Source: Xylogone sp. PMI_703 (Eukaryota > Ascomycota > Leotiomycetes). From it: a DNA stretch of 64,000 nucleotides. The stretch spans positions 2,542,001-2,606,000 of the forward strand of contig JAJTUQ010000002.1 of assembly GCA_021399445.1 (NCBI GenBank), given 5' to 3'. Under the pieces are notes generated by a model. The model made no database searches. It was given only the letters and a program-made list of their open reading frames with translations, and was not told the DNA's origin. Positions 1 through 13,279 of the stretch are shown here, piece by piece. How positions within the stretch are numbered: the stretch's first letter is position 1; the number at the start of each line of letters is the position of its first letter. Position numbers and translations under genes: made by a program.

Positions 1-3000
1 AACGCCACCACGATCTGGGGAAATGACAGGATGTTCTGCGTTGTTCCTTGTTCTTTGCAAAGAGGTTTGAGTTCTCTAGCGTTTCACTGCGTCTCAGTCC
101 TACGGCAGACAGAAATCTCTAGGGCAAGTAGGGCTGTCATATCTCCTGTTGCCACGGCCACCTGCCAAAGAAAGCCTCTCCCCCACAGCGGGAAGATCGG
201 GCAGGATCTACGGATAGGCGTCTTGGCAAGTCGACATATCAGTTGGGTTGTGTTAGCTAACTTGCAAAGTACTGTAAATCTGGTTAGATTTGTTCGCGGC
301 CAGGGCCACACCCCTTCAATCCGTAGCTAGACGATGTTGTCCCACACTGGAGAGACAAAATGATGGTGTGCCATAGACTCTTGCTGTTGTATAATGTATT
401 TTACCGTGTACATCTTCAGCACGCCCAGGTTACACCGTCGGAGCCGAGGAGGCTAGTATCGTGTCAGCTCCTTGCTGCTGAGACATTTCGGCCATTCATC
501 TGATAATCGGTCTCGTCGGTCTCCTCTCGGCCGGCAGCCTTCTCATCCAGCGGTCCATCTAATACCTGAGCAGCCGATTTTAGCACATGCAAATGAAAGA
601 TCACGACCCGATCCTGTCTTCTGGTCTCGGCAAGGACTGAAGAGCCAAGAGCCGTGTCTGGCCGGTCAAATTCCCGTCGCCGAATCCTGCCCAGCCAGAG
701 CAGACAGAAAGCGTCGAGGTGCAGCGCCGCAAGGCATTAGAAGCGTAGCATCGACAAACAAACTCACTGCCTTGGCGCAAAATCACCGCCAATTGGGGGA
801 TGGAGCGACTTGCCCCGACGCAGTGTTGTCTTTAAATGGATATGACTTGCATAAGAGGAGAGTTGGGATCGTCTTCTGCCTCTCGATGGGACGAATCTAA
901 TTGTGCGACTAATACTGTAAGGCTGCTGCTGACCATTGCCCTGCGGACGCCATGGAGTTAGAATGCGCCGAGTAATAAGATGACCTCAGTATTGGGGATT
1001 CGGCGTAATTGTGCAGAACAGATATTGGACGACGAGAATAAATGCGACCAAAGTCTAGGCCCCGCCCAAGGGAAGGATCCAGTGTGTATACAGTACTATA
1101 CAGTCAGACTGAGTTGCAGATGGAGAAATCTCAAGGCATCCAAGCGGTTGGGATCATCCTTGGGTCGCGGTAAGGTGCACATAATACAGGTGCACAGTAT
1201 AGTAGAATGTCGCATACTGCCTTCGTATCATGAGAATAACATGCTGTTGAAGGATGTTGATGATTCAACTGCGGTGTATTTCGCGCTGAAGTCGTCATCC
1301 CCTGCACGCCCACGAAGGTCTAGAGCTGGATAATGCCGATAAGCATAAGCTGACCATTATCAAGGGTTGCCGCAATGCGACGTACCGCGGTGGATTTGCA
1401 TGGCTATCTACAGTATAGCAAGCTTCCGATCAAACCTTGCTGCGCCCTGATAAGGAGGCAAACTGCCTGGGCCACGCCTTTCGCAAAGTTATGTGTATCC
1501 TGCAGCGAGATCGCAGAATATGACACGGGCTGCATCGAAGGAAGGAGCAGACAGGTCACAACTCGAGGGGTATTGACCGGTGAGATCCAAGGACGAGGGC
1601 GAAGAAAAAGAAGCGTTTCGGCAGTGATTTGCAGGGCCTTTAGGTTCTGTGGCTGATTGGATCTAACCGGATCCTATCTTAACAAGACGGTGATATTCCC
1701 ATCTTGACAGGCCCGTCTGCTGCATCGACGATGGGGTTGGACAACCTTTGTTCCTGCCAGGTACGCAGCCCCGGCAGGACCACATTGCTGCCAAACCATA
1801 GTTCGCGCGACACCGTCGCAAATACACATCCACATTCCCAAAGAAGACAATGGATAATCCGGATTGAGCAATTTACACCGAGAAGAAGAGCTCGTAGGAT
1901 TGCCATGGCTGACAATAATCTCCAGCGCGGGTTGGCTCTTATTCATCACGTCGCAGAATCAGTGGTAGAGAATTGGCACGAAGGAGGAGCGATCTCACTC
2001 AACACGCTCTGTAGCCAAGTTTAGCCCAGGTCTCCCCTCCTTCCCCCCTCGTCTTCCAACCCGAACCCAAGAAAATTCCAAGAACCTCCTTGTTTGGGGT
2101 TTTCCAACTTTGCACTTTTCATTTGCGATCCCGCACATAAAACTCATCCGTACGCGTACTCTGGTACAGTACTGTATATAGATGGATACGATAAGCCACT
2201 CCTAGGTGGATTTCCTAAAGAGGGATGAAGATAAGTCTTGGATGTGAAATGAAGCGCATTATTCGGCTCCATGCACTCGGGAGAGAGAACTGCAGATCAC
2301 ATCCCCCCTGGATTATTACAGTACAGCACACAGACCTCGAACAGGACTCATTTACCCGTGAGCCGTGGAGTCAAAATCCAAGACCCTTCCACCAGTCGTC
2401 TGGAACTCCAAGGGTCCAGGAAAATAAGAATGCTCCGAATACACGGGTCGTTTCTGAAAAGGAATTAAAGGCTTATCTCACGCACGCAACGGGACGGCAG
2501 TAGAAGCACATAGCACGGCCCGAGACTTCATCAACGGGAACGTTCCCGGAAGCAACAGGAGAGAAAGTATGGTACCAACAAAACATAGCGTACAAGTACG
2601 TAAAACGAGAAGTTTAGAGTGGAGAAAGGCGTGCGTCGTGTGCGTCGTACAATCATCTGTCGTTGGTTACACTTATTCCTGAGCCATCTCCGTAGCGCCA
2701 AACCTCAACTGTCAGTCTCGTGACACCGACACCAACATCCAGATCATGCCATGATATTAGTCAAAGTGATGATTATCTGGCTGCTAAGCATCATCGACAA
2801 CACCATGATGACCATTGGGCACTAATTCACCGAGCAATTCTTACAGTATCATGCTTGGTCGCACCATACCGGACGAGCAAGGTGTTAGGATCCAAGGAGG
2901 CGCTCATGCCATGGCGTGCTGTGGAAAAATACGGGTTGTATACCTCCGACATTGGAAATAATGGTTGGAGATGAGTTTTGTAAACGGGTCTCGTTGTAGT

Positions 3001-4641
3001 CGAAATTAGAGTTTTTCCCGAGCGTGAACCTAAAACGGCCAAGATTTCATAATCTGACAGCTCTTCTTTCTCCACGGGGTCTGTGGGACTGGCGATGATC
3101 ACCGTAATCCCTTTGATGAATAAGACGAAACGTGGCGCGCACAGGCTGATGAGGTAATAATAAAGCCGACGACGGTAAAACTAATGAACCCGGAAGAAAA
3201 TGTTGGATTCGATTCAATTCGATTGATTGGACAAGATTGATTAACTCATTGATGCGATTTCGGTATTGGGACGTTGGAGATCCGGATGCTACTGTAATGG
3301 CCACATGGATGGGCCTCAATAATGGGTCCCAATATCGAGCGAGCTATTGAATGGAGCGATATACGAGAAGGGGACTGTGACAAAGGAACACTTTATCAGA
3401 TCCACAAGCGCTGTAGCCGGGAAGATAACTAACGAGGGAAGAAGGCGTGAACGGTGGATCTCCAGATCCCGAGGGAAAAAGGCTTGTTTTCTCAGGAGGG
3501 AGCTCAAGCCACAGCCACAGGATTCTTTGACTCGGAAGGGAAAACCGTCCAAGCCAGCAACGTCTAGAAAAGGGAAACGGCGAATCGAGCCGGAGACGGT
3601 GAACCGATTGGGCGAGGGGGATCTGGAGTGTGCGTCTGTGTGTGATATTCCTCGTTGATGAGATATTAGCAGGTGGAGTTATGGAGTGGAGAAGTAGCAT
3701 TCTTTGGGGCTGAGAGAAAGGGAAAGTGGTGCGTATGCGAGCCTCCTGGGATTGAATAGTAATACCCCTTTTGCTTTGTTCGAACGCTGATGTTCATGCT
3801 GTAATGAGATGTTTTCTCCGATCAAGTGGCATTAACCTTCTTCTCCTATTTTTCTTTCACTACTGTCCCTCTCTCCCCGGTTTCATCCAACACCGCACGC
3901 GAGCTTCCTCCACACGAGTTATTACTCCTAGGGTTAATGCTCCAAACGAATCTCTATTAGAATACTCTGGGGGTTATCTCGGCGCAAAAGATTAGTGATT
4001 CCAACACCGAAGTCCGAAACAGGGAATCCATCTGTCCACATAGAAAGAGACCAGAAGCACGAGTCAGCTGAGGTAGTATTTTCTTCGTGGAGATGAAGCA
4101 TTTCGAAGCGTTTGCGATTTTTGGTCTTGTCCTATTGTATTTTGCCGATGGCTGAAGTGTGCTGTACTGTTGAAGCCATAGCGTGCGGTGTTTCATGACT
4201 GATTATCTTTTGCGTTCAAGACATGCTGCGCGAAGGTCCTCAACGGCTCCGCTGAGATTGGTGGCAAAAGTGTCTTTAACTTTCTTCCGTATCTGTACTG
4301 CGGCTCCGATGCTGTACGCTTTCTTCGGTGAGACAGTCGAGTTCGGGATAGTGTCAAGAAGGAAGATCGACTTCGCTCCCCGCGACTGGTATTCCAAGAT
4401 CTGAGGTCAGACTCTGTGGGGTTGATGATTCATGACTGCGGATCGTTTTACTTCAACGGCGAGAGCGGTGGTTCATGTCTCTCCTGAGGGTAACGGCTTG
4501 AAACACTTTTCTTTGTCTTTACAATTTCGCTATGATACTTTTTCTAACATTCTAACATGAACAGGCCGTTAGGGTTATGCACAATTTATCTGTAACCTCC
4601 TCTCTTTCTCCTGTTTTCACCCCTTGCCCGTAGTAATTACA
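1..4641. other. Gene-free left flank, no recognisable coding gene
   Basis: Many short open frames (up to about 140 codons) occur on both strands, but none has recognisable domains, a convincing splice structure or coding-like composition. A pyrimidine-rich stretch near 3835-3930, of the kind seen upstream of fungal transcription starts, is followed by only a 20-codon frame at 4093. The region could hold a noncoding transcript or the long upstream region of a gene outside the window. I cannot support any gene here. Confidence 0.5.
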
Positions 4642-7600
4642 TTATCGAACGCTATCTAACAATCCGGATTCCTTAACCAACTTATAGAATAATCCATTCT
4701 TGTTCTCCACAAGTTTTAATGGGGTATCAAACTCCTTTACCTCTCCTGCATCCAAAACAACAATTCGATCGCTATCTAGGATCGTGTTGATTCTGTGTGC
4801 AATGGTAATTATGGTTCGTTTAGAGAACAGTGGCGACCGGAGTGTGTTTTGGAGGAGTGCGTCTGTTTCGACGTCTACTGCTGCCGTCGCTTCATCAAGG
4901 ACGAGGATGTTGGATGGTGTAAGTAGAGCGCGTGCAAGAGACACTAGTTGGCGTTGACCTTGAGAAAGATTTGACCCGCTGTTTCAAATTATCAGTACAT
5001 TTTGAGACACTTAAATGGGGATATCAGATAGCATACCCCTCATTGATCTTGGCTTCAAGTCCACCAGTCATACTTGTAACGTGGTCCTTTAGTCGTGCAT
5101 GTTCTAAATAGTTTCGTATTAGCAATGTATGTCTTAGGAATTGCAGCAAAAAATCGATAGTTTGAGTTGAACCTGTTCATGTGGACCCCGGGGATAACTT
5201 ACCGAGCACACTCCAAAGTTCTGTATCGTCGTGAATGTGACCAGGATCAAGGTTATCTCTAATTGTTCCTTCAAAAAGAGCTGCATCTTGAGGGATGATA
5301 GCTAGTCGACGTCTTAAATCCAGCAGTCCTATTGTGGAGGTGTTGATCGAATCAATGCTGATATTACCTTCGGCAGGCTCTATGATACGGAAGAGTGAAA
5401 GCGTCAGAGAGCTCTTCCCTGCACCGGTCCTACCGACTACACCAATCTTCTCATGAGGCTTAATATCGAGATTGATATTCTTAAGCACAAGATCAAGCCC
5501 CTCTCGGTATCGAGTGCTGAAGTTGTTAAAGACAACTTGGCCCTTTGCAGGCCAGCTAGCCGGCGGCCTGTTACGGTGGATCACTTCTGGCGCTTCGCTA
5601 GGAAGCTGGGCATATTCGAGGACACGCTCAACCGAGACAATATTTGTCTCAACCTCAACGGTCTGTCGAACAATCCAATTCAATGACTGGGTAATTTGAA
5701 GGGCATATGACATCGCCAAACCAACCAGTCCGGGACCCAGACCGCTGCCGGTAGATACAGAGATAATAGCAAAGCCGGCGGAGGCAATAATGATCACAGA
5801 ACCAATAAACTCAAGTCTCACAGCAAGCCATCTATGTGAGAAGTCAGACATGCATGTACTAGAAGATGTTGAATTTTTCAGAGTACAAACCTGTTAGCGT
5901 TGATTGAGGGGAAGTAAGCTCGAAGATTTGCATCAACACGCCATTCATTTTCCTTACTGAATCGTAATTGTTCTCGGTAAGCTCGAATAGTCGAGATGCC
6001 ACCAAGAGATTCCTGGAAATGAGCATAGATTGGACTTCGACTAACGCTGTCTAGACGTTTAAGTTCACGAGATGTGCGTAGATAATAGCGTTGAATCCAG
6101 AAATAGACAGCTCCGAGAGGGATAATCAATGCGGTAAATGCTGGGGTTGACCAAGAGATAACTGCCAAGGTGAATCCTGCTCGTGCAGTGTTGACAAAAA
6201 GCATGTTGAAAGTTCTCGCAAGTACCTCATCAACGCGATAGATATCACTATTGAGAAGTTAGCACTTGCAGCCTAGGCCTGCGTAAACGGCATTGTACAA
6301 TGCCACGCAGAATGTGATCATAGTCGCAACGCGTTGGTCAAGTAGAATGGCTAAGATGACGTACCTTGAAAACCGATTCAATATCCGGCCAGCAGGTGTT
6401 GTTTCGAAGAAATACATTGGTGACCTAAAGATAGCAAAAGCCATTCTCTCATGGAGTTTCCTTGAAGCCTATACATTTGAACTTTTAGTTTTTGTAAAAA
6501 TAATGTAGTATAACTGCCACTGACCTCAATTGAACAGAAGATCCAGAGAATCAAGGTCTGGACTACCACAAGCAGTGCTGAGCCAATACCGAAAGCAAAA
6601 TATATACCAATGTACTTGCCAACTTGGGGATTGGAGCCCTGTTCACTATTGGTCTCTGCCCAGTTCTTGAGCCAAACGCTGCCAGCTACAATACGTTAGT
6701 CGCGTCCCATCACCTATTGAATCAGAGTTCATACCAACTTGGGTTACTTGTGCCCCGAGTAGCATGCAGAGATACACAGCGACAGCATACAGATTGCTCT
6801 CCTTGGCATATTCCGTGTAGACTGTAAGATCATTAGCAAAAGATTCAAAACAACCAAGACTGCCATGCTCCCTACCCTTCCATTTGACTTTGCCTTGCTC
6901 AGAGAACTCCTTTGCTTGCTTGGTTTTCCGAGCATCTTCTTCATCAAGAAGTTTGCCTCTCGGCCCCCTAAAACTGGCAGTGCTGGCACGCCTAAGAGTG
7001 TTTGAACTTTGTGTTCGTTCTTTCCTACGTGATGGAGCGCTCCTTATTGGAGCTAGTTGAGTGAGCCGCTCTTGTGCTTCTTCCATCTCTTCCTTCTCAC
7101 GGTCATTCTCTATTCTTTCTACGTTATTCATTATGGATGATCCACTGGAACTACTTTCGGCTTCATCATCGGCAGATTGCTCCTGATTACTTGCGGTCTT
7201 GATGAGATTTGCCACTTCTCCTTTCATTGCCATTAATTGAGTGTAAGTGCCTCGTTCAAGAATACGTTCGTTTCGGAGTAGAACAATGTAGTCCGCTTCC
7301 ATCAAGACCGGGATAGAGTTTGTAGCAAGAATCCTGGTTTTAGAGCTCAGTAAACCACGAGGACCAAGGACATTGTCGATAAGATGTCTTCCAACATGTT
7401 GATCAACAGCTGAGAGAACGTCATCCAAAAGATAGATATCAGCTCTGGCATATACAGCTCTTGCCAATGTGAGACGCGCTTTTTGTCCACCACTCAAAGA
7501 AATTCCCCGTTCTCCGACTTCAGTTTCATCGCCATCGGGAAGTTGAGCAAAGTCCTCTAGTAAAGCGCATGCCTCTACAGTCTTCTGGTAAAAGAGTGGA

Positions 7601-9840
7601 TCATATCGATGTCCAAAAAGAATATTTTCCTTTACACTAGCATTCATAACCCATGCTTGCTGTGCCACATATGCCGTAGTTCCGTGGATTATTACTTCAC
7701 CATTTACTTTCCAGAGGTCTCCAAGAATTGACTGAAGAAAGGAAGTTTTCCCAGCGCCAACACGACCAACTATACAGGAAAGTTCTCCCTTAGAAGCCGA
7801 GAAGTTAATATCTTCGAGCACGTTCTTGGACTCATGTCTATTCCAGGAGAAAGTAGCATCACGGATAGTAACACTTTCCTCACCAATTTCTTCAACAGGA
7901 TCCTTGATAATAACAGCATCGGGCTGAAGTTCCTCTGCTAAGAAGAAAGAGGTTAAACGCCCAACTGCAACGGAAGCCTCGATAATTGACGTGATTACCA
8001 TCGGCAGGATCGCCAAGGGGAAGGTGAGCAGGTTAAAAAGAGTCAGCGCGGGGAACACAATATCAGTTGTCAGAGGAGTGTCATTAGTTAGAACGAAGAC
8101 CGCGAATGTTGAACAGGACACCAAAAATGGAGTGGTAGACCATGTAAAGTTAGCTACCGCTTGTGTCGCGCCAATTTTTCGTAGAGTGTTAAGTTCCAAA
8201 TCGTTTCGGACATGATTAAGTTTCTGCATGAAGGCGCTGCCCCAGGCATATAACTTAATGCTTTTCATGTTGTTAACAATCTCCGCGATGAGCCTTGTCC
8301 GAGAGTCTTTGTTCTTCATCTGTCGTTTCTGAAGTGTCTTCATCAAACGAGCAACCAGTCCATTGATTGGAATCATGAGAATCATTACGCCGACTCCAGC
8401 CAGCATGGACAACCCAACTAGGTTATAAAGCGATACCATACATAGAGTAATTTGATATGGTGCAGACCACAACTGTTGGCCAAACTGTGTAAGGTCCTGC
8501 AGTCTTTGTGAATCTACAGCCATATAATTGACAATATCTCCAGTGGATTTCGAGGCACGGCCCTCGTTAGACAGTTTCAACGATTTCGCATATATCGCTG
8601 CTGTTAAGGCGGTCTTAATACGCATTCCAGTCTCAAATGCTCTCTGGAAGTATTGGTGCAGTGCTGTAGTTTGGAAGACTGAGACAGCAAACATAGCGAG
8701 AGCTATGGCGGCGCCTCTAATCACTGGCTCTGGTTCATCTGTTTTATATGATCCAACCCACCTGATCAACAGTCTAAGTAACTGAGGCTGAATGAAAGCA
8801 AGACTATCGCTGAGGACCTTGAAGAGTGATCCACAGAAATAGGGTCCCCAGAAAGCGTTGATAATAGCCATCCATAAGGAAGGATTTTTTCTGTGCTTGA
8901 GCTCATAGTCCCAGGCCTTCTTGAATGTTTCGCCGGTTGCTTTCGTGGTGTCCCCCTTGGCCAAGTTCCACAGGTCATCCTCCGTTAAGTATTCCTTGTA
9001 CCCATATTTCATCATGGGTGTCATCCAACTAAACGTTAAGATGGAGAATACGGTAGCATACTCGACTGGACATTCATCATCTTCGATCGCATTGTACACA
9101 CTATTCTTCTTAGGAACAAGCCATTCCAGAATAAATTCGAGAACCGAGAGGCCAAAACCGACGCAATACGGCACAAAATAACCCAGATGAGTTTCATAGA
9201 TCTTTTGAGATATCAAAGATCGTAGTTTGACTGAGTAGGCAATTATAAGAAACAGCCAGTAGAAGAGAACAACACCGTTCGGATTCCGCAATCTACTATG
9301 TTCGAGCCATTGAATGCTGAAAACGATACCAAGAGACACGAGTGTAACCAAAGTCGTCCAGAATCGAAAGTCCGCAAACCAGACGTGTGAGTAGTTGATC
9401 ATCTGCTGGATAAGTTGGATGATGACGGATATTGCTATTAGCACGATGATGCTCTATACACAAATTATTAGTCGCGACCAAATTTAAAAATCGAAAATAG
9501 AACCCGTCTGATGAGCATCTTGAGATCATACCTGCTTTGTCCAGAAATGCCAATCCTTCTTCACGGGCACCTTTTCTTTCCTGTTCACCAGCCACCATAC
9601 CGCTCCCGCCCCAAACACGATCCCAAATACCGCGACAGAGCTGACCCAAACATCCATAAAACATGGCGTGAAATCATAGCGATGAGGGCTAAATGGCCCC
9701 CATCCCTCCGCGTTATTGCATAGTGGTTGGGTTCGCGACTTCACCGCACTCAGATACCCGCTCCCGAAGCCCTTCAGAGTGTGGTAACCTGAGAATGAGC
9801 CGGTGTTGAAGATAGTCTGCGACGAAGTAGCAACTCGCAT
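4642..9840 (-). CDS. YCF1: Vacuolar ABCC/MRP transporter, Ycf1-like
   Basis: Full-length ABC transporter of the MRP/ABCC class, closest in layout to yeast Ycf1, which pumps glutathione conjugates and metal-glutathione complexes into the vacuole. Nine exons: 9840-9532, 9453-6876, 6821-6735, 6685-6525, 6468-6365, 6247-5891, 5831-5203, 5103-5037, 4978-4642, giving 1542 aa. It has an N-terminal TMD0, then TMD1, NBD1 (Walker [10 protein letters not shown] near residue 664, signature LSGGQ near 755, Walker [11 protein letters not shown]), a linker, TMD2, and NBD2 (GRTGAGKSS near 1332, LSQGQ near 1434, [12 protein letters not shown]). NBD1 has Asp where the catalytic Glu would be, the usual ABCC asymmetry. 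The linker contains RRAST near residue 926, like the phosphorylated linker of Ycf1; regulation there is inference. The ATG at 9840 was chosen because the frame's upstream codon is TTG. Confidence 0.95.
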
Positions 9841-10806
9841 GGCCGGCAATGGTATTCAGAAGCTCCCGATTGCCTCTCTATGCCTTCGCGCGACAGAGCA
9901 GGATCCGGAGCTGTAATGAATATGGTGTGGTCTAAGTGGATGCCGTTGTTGAGCTTCTCATAAGAAGTTTTAGCAGGCCGTCATCGTTACCGGGGTAAGG
10001 TAATCACTGCAAGATATGGAAACTAAAGGATAGGCTGCCGAGCCTTTACAAAGCAGGTCACCTAGTGTCCGTTAACCGCGAAAGGAGCCTAAACTCCGAA
10101 TGGGCGGAGATACGATTTAATTGAGGACGTAGGCAACTGTGAGCGTCTTAGATGACGCTTCATTTAGAAGAAATTTATTTTTTCTTATTATGTTGAAAAC
10201 AATATGTTGCTTATTATGATGTCAATCTTTGCTCACTGGTTCATCCAATTGATCATGTTTACCCTGATTGGATGGATCTCAGATAAGCTTCCGAGGCATT
10301 CCAATTTCCCTGATTGCGTGCTCCGCACCCTAGACAATCTAACTCAATCATATCACGATATTGCAGTATTACACGGGAAAGCGACATATTACTAAACGCG
10401 AACTCTGCCCTTTGTCACGTTCAAGTCATCTTAGACAGGAAAAAGTATATGGTTCAGAATCATTGCGCTACCTGACGACTAAAAGTGCCACCCCCATGTC
10501 ACAGGACATTACACGTTTTCTATCTAATGCACTGGTCATCATCAGACATCCATCCGTTCCCTAGTCAAAATAAAGAAGTTAAGCACATCCACAAAAGTAG
10601 AAAAAGTGGCCACCTAGGTCCACGCAAGATAAGGAGTGATATAGACGCCTGTCGAATAGAAAAGCCTTCCGGATGCGAAGAGAGCCGACCAAAATATCAT
10701 AAATCATTTGCCGTGGGTATCATCGAGTCGAAAAGCCGCAAACACCATAAATTATACAGTGTAAAAGGCCAGAAGTCGATCAAGATGAAATGTTATCTTC
10801 CTCTGT
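9841..10806. other. Intergenic, AT-rich
   Basis: This lies between the start of the ABCC transporter and the stop of the bHLH gene. Plus-strand open frames at 10204-10841 look random and partly overlap the bHLH gene antisense. No gene or repeat is recognised. It should contain the transporter promoter and the bHLH 3' UTR. Confidence 0.6.
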
Positions 10807-11789
10807 CTAGCTATCAACGGAAGTACCGTCTTCCTTCTTAGGAGCTAACCCCGCACTCTGGCAAGTCTTCTTCCATGTCTCAACCTCGCGCCAGGCCCGC
10901 TCACATTCGGCCTTTAGCTTATCGTTGCTGGCACTGAGTTCGGCAATTGCTTGCTCAGTGAGGAGTTTCTCTAGGGTCCACTTCTCAATATTCTGCGTCT
11001 CGTTCTCCTTAAGTTGTGTAATGAAGGCAACTGCACGCTGTAGGATTGATCCCTTGTTCTTTTCGCAGCCTGGAACAATCTTTGCCAGCTCATTGATGCC
11101 TTCATTAATGGTCTCGCGTCTACGTCTCTCAACTGTGAAACTGTTAGACCCGAGGGATAGAAGCTAAATAGAGCCGGCTTACCCTCTTTATGATTGTCCT
11201 TGCGAACCTTGTGCCACTCGTCGGATCCAACAACGGGCTTATTGCCTGCAGCCCTTCCAGTGCTAGGCTGGTGAGCGTGGGTATGGCTAGGCGTTGAATT
11301 TTCCATGAAGCTGTTATCGCCTTGCTGACTATCATTCATAAATGAGGAGTCTTGATTACGATCACCTTCGGAGACTTGCGTGGCAAAAGAGACATCAGTT
11401 GGTTGAGGAATGGTCATCGTTGGATAGATACCGGCAAGTGCTGCTGCTGCGGTGGAGGAAGCATTGGCATGATCTGTAGAACCATTTTGATTCTCCGAGT
11501 TGTCTTGCAAACCACTATAATCGTGTAGGCCTTCCATGCCGCTATTTTCTTGGTTCAGTCCTCCCTGGTCACTACCGTCATTCATAGAAACTGAGTTATT
11601 TTGAGACATCCGTTTGTTGTTGGTCCTTCTCACATCGTCAGGGGAGCCATTATCTCCAACTCCCCGCTTTCGCTTCTGAGACGGAGTCATGGTAGCTTCA
11701 GCGGCGGTTGCTTCTGCTCGTATAGCGTTCGCTACTTCTTGCAAGCCTGAGTTCTCAAGATCGATATGGTCGGACATTGTGAGCGACAT
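10807..11789 (-). CDS. CBF1: bHLH transcription factor, Cbf1/centromere-binding-factor type
   Basis: Two exons, 11789-11183 and 11132-10807, with a 50-nt intron that interrupts the basic region; the product is 310 aa. The first 185 residues are Ser/Asn/Gln-rich and probably disordered. The bHLH runs from about residue 190 to 245. Its basic segment has the His-Glu-Arg contact pattern (NHKEVERRRRE) expected for E-box CACGTG recognition. The second helix (ILQRAVAFITQLKE) is followed by a short leucine-containing coiled coil. Yeast Cbf1 binds CDEI centromere elements and sulfur-metabolism promoters, and filamentous fungal orthologues share this domain. A second ATG lies at 11777. The apparent longer frame to 11882 begins with TTG and was not used. 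Nuclear location and DNA target are inferred from the family. Confidence 0.88.
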
Positions 11790-13279
11790 TGCTAACTTGT
11801 GGTGTGCTTTGGCACAAGGAATGTTATGGTGTTGAATTTGGTTGGCACCGTGGCTTTGCGCGCGTAGATCCCAAAAGGCCAACTAGCCCTGCTGTTCTGC
11901 GATAGTATCACCTACAAGGTCAGTATAGGTTGGTTCATGAGATAATAATATATAGCAAATCTAGAACCCGTTGACAAACTACGAGTTATCTGTAAAACCT
12001 GCGCCATTCTCATAGACATTTCGGCGCGGTGCGGGAGTACACGTCCATGCGACAACACGTCGCAAGTCATAGCATTGTTTGATGCGTCTAGACGGACGAG
12101 ATGATTATCCGATGATGCGCGTTACAGTAATTAAGCAAAAGCAATTCAGCCCTGGTGCCAGAGCCAAAGGTATAGCACAACTGCCCACAGCCAACTGGCG
12201 ACGCGCTGCCAGCGACATTGAGATGCCTGGCGAGCGGATCATGGCCAGTAGTCCTGGCTACATGGGAGAAGGCCTAAAATAGCCAATGCAGCATTGAAAG
12301 AGCCAGAAAGTGAAGGCTCAAATAACAAGTTGTAGAAGATGCGAAGTAAAACGAATTGCGCGCGATATGCTATGAAATCAAAAGTGAGGCATACCTTTCC
12401 CAGAGCCGAGCTTCCCAGGGAAGTCTCCAGCCAGCTCGCGCCGAAGTATACACCACTCCAACGCGCAAATATGTTTCTCAAAAGATTTGAGAAACTAGTC
12501 GCGACAATAGCGAGCTTTTCAAAAATATTAGATTTGAAATAAAAACCATGGCCATCGTGATGGAGGTTGGTTGCGATAACGTACCTCTATCGTTCTGATG
12601 CGCCCAGGTCAGCTGCTCCAAACGTGACCGAGTGCGTGACTTGCGTGTCACCTGTTCAGCTTTGACTGAGTGGGGATTTCAAATCCGGGAAAAGCTGGGA
12701 AACAACTTGAGATTGGTCCAAGCACGTCGAGTCCTCAGTACGATGAAACCAAACTTAAACACTACACCCTCCTTTTCCAGCGAAGAGATGAGGGGTTCTG
12801 TTCGAGATGTCTGTGGGATGGAGAGGAAGTCTTTCACGTGGGAGAGGTCATGTGTTTTGTAGGGAAAGTCTGGGTGAGGTGAGGTGGAGGTGACGGAAAG
12901 CCGCTAAGTTCTCGGCAAGTTAGGCCCGAGCCAAAAACGCCGCAACTTGCGCCTCTGGTGTCCCGCGTCCGCCCGACTCCCGGTCCCTGCCGCCAGCACC
13001 ACCTCTCAACCAGAAGATGCCGTGACTTGCACTGTGACGTGAAGCTTCAATGCCGTGGCCATGAGCTCCCGTGCGCTGTACCCTGTAAGATAAGCTGTAA
13101 CTACAATATACTCGATTTGACTCAATATTGTACAAGGAAGCTGGTCTTGCTGGTTCACTGCGGTGCAAGGCACGGGAAAGTTGCACTTCTTCACTAAAGC
13201 TCTGGACCGCCACAGGAAAGCTCGCTGTGGAGCATAGAGCTCACCACCTCACAAAGTCCACCGCTGGCAAAGCGACAAA
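11790..13279. other. Divergent intergenic region with an E-box
   Basis: This 1.5 kb separates the bHLH gene (-) from GID9 (+). Short frames on both strands have no recognisable domain. A perfect CACGTG E-box occurs at 12835-12840, 440 bp upstream of GID9 and about 1 kb upstream of the bHLH gene. A GC-rich stretch lies near 12940-13020. Both promoters should be here. Confidence 0.6.
12835..12840. promoter_or_regulatory. CACGTG E-box
   Basis: A palindromic CACGTG in TTTCACGTGGGA context sits in the shared upstream region of a Cbf1-type factor and GID9. It is a perfect consensus site for that family, but a 6-mer is expected by chance in a window this size and other copies are present (for example 20912, 41698), so function is only suggested. 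Confidence 0.3.

Noticed and set aside
10485..10841. 118-codon plus-strand frame
   Set aside because: It ends antisense to the bHLH gene, has no recognised domain and composition like surrounding AT-rich noncoding DNA.
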